This document shows positions 61,221 through 64,000 of a DNA stretch of 64,000 nt, piece by piece. The translations under genes and the position numbers were made by a program. Below the pieces are notes generated by a model. It was not told the origin of the DNA and did not search any database. It saw only the letters and a program-made list of their open reading frames with translations. How positions within the stretch are numbered: the stretch's first letter is position 1; the number at the start of each line of letters is the position of its first letter. Source of the stretch: Eurosta solidaginis (Eukaryota; Arthropoda; Insecta; Diptera; Tephritidae); the NCBI RefSeq assembly GCF_040869045.1, contig NC_090320.1, positions 147,520,941-147,584,940 of the forward strand. Direction: 5' to 3'.

Positions 61221-61449
61221 TGTAGGGTTATATTCAACTTTAAATGTACCTACTTTAAATAAATTGAATTTTTTTGTTCTTGTTAATTTTTATTTTTCAA
61301 TTGTAAAATATTGTCTTTCAAAAATTTTCATTCGGTTGAAATATTTAAAAACGTTTTGTAACATACTTTTAGGAGCGGTTAAATAAAAATATTTTATAAA
61401 AATAAATAGTGCTTATTATTAAATAGTGATTTATATATTAAATATCACA
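61221..61449 (+). repeat. 3' LTR of gypsy copy 2
   Basis: 229 bp, matching the 3' LTR of copy 1 rather than its own 5' LTR, followed by ATATT. Confidence 0.92.
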
Positions 61450-64000
61450 ATATTCACTATTCACATTTTTCTAAAAGTCAAATTTTTTAAAAAATGTTCA
61501 AAATTAAAAAAAAATTGGTGTTCTGAGTATCTTCTAAAAATTTCTGGCGTTCCTGAATAGGAGAAAAAAAGTTCTGCAAATTTAGGCCCAATATTCAAAT
61601 TTTTTCAAAAGTACAATTTTTTTTTAAAATTTCGAAATCGAAAAAAATTTGTGTTTTGAGTAGCTTTTAAAAAGTTCTGGAGTTCCTGAAAAGGAGAAAA
61701 AAGGTCTGCAAATTCACGCCCAATATTCACTATTCACATTTTTCCAAAAGTCAAATTTTTTAAAAAATGTTCAAAATTAAAAAAAAAACAATTGGTGTTC
61801 TGAGTAAAGTTTAAAAAGTTCTGGAGTTCCTGAAAAGTAGAAAAAAAGTTCTGCAAATTTAGGCCCAATATTCACATTTCTTCAAAAGTCAAATTTTTTA
61901 AAAAATGTTCAAAATTAAAAAAAAATTGGTGTTCTGAGTAGCTTTTAAAAAGTTCTGGAGTTCCTGAAAAGGAGAAGAAAAGTTCTGCAAATTTAGGCCC
62001 AATATTCACATTTTTTCAAAAGTACAATTTTTTTTTTTAAATTTCGAAATCGAAAAAAATTTGTGTTTTGAGTAGCTTTTAAAAAGTTCTGGAGTTCCTG
62101 AAAAGGAGAAAAAAAGTTCTCCAAATTTAGGCCCAATATTCACATTTTTTTAAAAGTCAAATTTTTTAAAAAATGTTCAAAATTAAAAAAAATTGGTGTT
62201 CTGAGTAGCTTTTAAAAAGTTCTGGAGTTCCTGAAAAGGAGAAAAAGAGTTCTGCAAATTTACGCCCAATATTCACTATTCACATTTTTCCAAAAGTCAA
62301 ATTTTTTAAAAAATGTTCAAAATTAGAAAAACAATTGGTGTTCTGAGTAACGTTTAAAAAGTTCTGGAGTTCCTGAAAAGGAGAAGAAAAGTTCTGCAAA
62401 TTTAGGCCCAATATTCACATTTTTTCAAAAGTCAAATTTTTTTAAAAATATTCAATATTAAAAAAAAATTGGTGTTCTGAGTAGCTTTTAAAAAGTTCTG
62501 GAGTTCCAGAAAAGGAGAAAAAATTCTGCAAATTAATTATTTATTAAAATTTTTTAAAAGAGTAGCTCTGAGTAGCTTTTAAAAAGTTATAGAGTTCCTG
62601 AAAAGGAGAAAAAAAGTTCTGCAAATTTACGCCCAATATTCACTATTCACATTTTTCAAAAAGGCAAATTTTTTAAAAATGTTCAAAATTAAAAAAAATT
62701 GGTGTTCTGAGTAACGTTTAAAAAGTTCTGAAGTTATTGAAAAGGAGAAAAAAATTCTGCAAATTTAGGCCAAATATTCACATTTTTTCAAAAGTAAAAT
62801 TTAAAAAAAAAATGTACAAAATCGAAAAAAATTGGTGTTCTGAGTAGCTTTTAAAAAGTTCTGGAGTTCCTGAAAAAGAGAAAAAAGTTCTGCAAATTTA
62901 GGCCCAATATTCACATTTTTTAAAAGTAAAATTTTTTAAAAATGTTCAAAATCAAAAAAAAAAAATTGGTGTTCTGAGTAGCTTTTAAAAAGTTCTGGAG
63001 TTCCTGAAAAGGAGAAAAAAAGTTCTGCAAATTTAGGCCCAATATTCAAATTTTTTCAAAAGTAAAATTTTTTTAAAAAATTTCGAAATCAAAAAAAAAT
63101 TTGTGCTTTGGGTAGCTTTTAAAAAGTTCTGGAGTTCCTGAAAAGGAGAAAAAAAGTTCTGCAAATTTACGCCCAATATTCACTATTCACATTTTTCCAA
63201 AAGTCAAATTTTTTAAAAAATGTTCAAAATTAAAAAAAACAATTGGTGTTCTGAGTAACGTTTAAAAAGTTCTGGAGTTCCTGAAAAGGAGAAAAAAGTT
63301 CTGCAAATTTAGGCCCAATATTCACATTTTTTCAAAAGTCAAATTTTTTAAAAAATGTTCAAAATTAAAAAAAATTGGTGTTCTGAGTAGCTTTTAAAAA
63401 TCTCTGGAGTTCCTGAAAAGGAGAAAAAAAGTTCTGCAAATTTACGCCCAATATTCACTATTCACATTTTTCCAAAAGTCAAATTTTTTAAAAAATGTTC
63501 AAAATTAGAAAAACAATTGGTGTTCTGAGTAACGTTTAAAAAGTTCTGGAGTTCCTGAAAAGTAGAAAAAAAGTTCTGCAAATTTAGGCCCAATATTCAC
63601 ATTTCTTCAAAAGTCAAATTTTTTAAAAAATTTTCAAAATTAAAAAAAAATTGGTGTTCTGAGTAGCTTTTAAAAATTTCTGGAGTTCCTGAAAAGGAGA
63701 AAAAAATTCTGCAAATTAAGCCAGATATTCACATTTTTTTAAAAGTAAAATTTTTTAAAAAATGTTCAAAATCAAAAAAAAATTGGGGTTCTGAGTAGCT
63801 TTTAAAAAGTTTTGGAGTTCCTGAAAAGGAGAAAAAATTCTGGAAATTAAGCCAGATATTCACATTTTTTTAAAAGTAAAATTTTTTAAAAAATGTTCAA
63901 AATCAAAAAAAAAAAAAATTAGTGTTCTGAGTAGCTTTTAAAACGTTCTGGAGTTCCTGAAAAGGAGAAAAAATTTCTGCAAATTTACGCCCAATATTCA
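61450..64000. repeat. Satellite array, block 5
   Basis: The same family, continuing past the window end. To about 63210 it is a copy of 31565-33325, including the AATTAATTATTTATTAAAA join near 62533. After that it departs, which marks the right end of the duplicated segment. Confidence 0.92.

Larger units (their letters stand above)
49018..61449 (+). mobile_element. Ty3/gypsy LTR retrotransposon, copy 2, with two nested insertions
   Basis: The same element as copy 1 with the same ATATT flanks (49013-49017, 61450-61454). It is enlarged to 12.4 kb by a LOA-like element in the leader and a CR1/L2-like element in gag. pol carries a frameshift pair, a 15-bp deletion and a deletion of about 165 bp in integrase. 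This copy is dead as an element. Confidence 0.93.

Noticed and set aside
26244..61449. Two independent gypsy insertions with a shared target preference
   Set aside because: The shared satellite variants extend about 1.3 kb to the left and 1.7 kb to the right of both copies, so one duplication explains them better.

Overview
This is eukaryotic, gene-poor heterochromatin. About 41 kb is one AT-rich satellite family. Its basic unit is roughly 133-144 bp, and two subtypes tend to alternate to give a dimer near 278 bp. The rest is nested retroelements. I see no single-copy host gene, rRNA gene or bacterial-style operon. The element repertoire points to an arthropod, most likely a dipteran insect: a CsRn1-like Ty3/gypsy element, an RNase H-bearing LOA/I-group non-LTR element ending in TTAGG units, a CR1/L2-like non-LTR element and a Penelope-like element. 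The species cannot be named from the sequence.

Layout: satellite 1-22290; a 297-bp foldback element 22291-22587 carrying a tRNA B-box-like motif; satellite to 26243; gypsy copy 1 at 26244-31564 (two LTRs, broken gag, full-length pol); satellite to 37084; a composite Penelope-like insertion 37085-42956 (copies A and B on the minus strand, copy C on the plus strand, with B and C head to head); satellite to 49017; gypsy copy 2 at 49018-61449, interrupted by a LOA-like element (49338-52477, minus) in its leader and a CR1/L2-like element (about 53491-57507, plus) in gag; satellite to 64000.

The two gypsy copies are not independent insertions. They share the same ATATT target duplication, the same private satellite variants on both sides and the same differences between their 5' and 3' LTRs. 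A segment starting at 24905 was therefore duplicated, with a visible breakpoint at 47680/47681, and the two non-LTR elements are present only in copy 2. The two copies are damaged in different places: copy 1 has a premature stop and deletion in gag but an open pol; copy 2 has the gag 3' part but a broken pol.

Most noteworthy: (1) both gypsy leaders contain a 73-codon open frame resembling part of COG6, a Golgi tethering-complex subunit, which suggests capture of a host gene fragment; (2) the Penelope 3' regions carry five hammerhead-ribozyme cores, two pairs of them in tandem about 165 bp apart; (3) a near-perfect 120-bp inverted repeat sits in the foldback element; (4) the foldback and Penelope insertions both use the same 13-14 bp satellite motif as target; (5) the array records duplications at scales from 530 bp to more than 8 kb.
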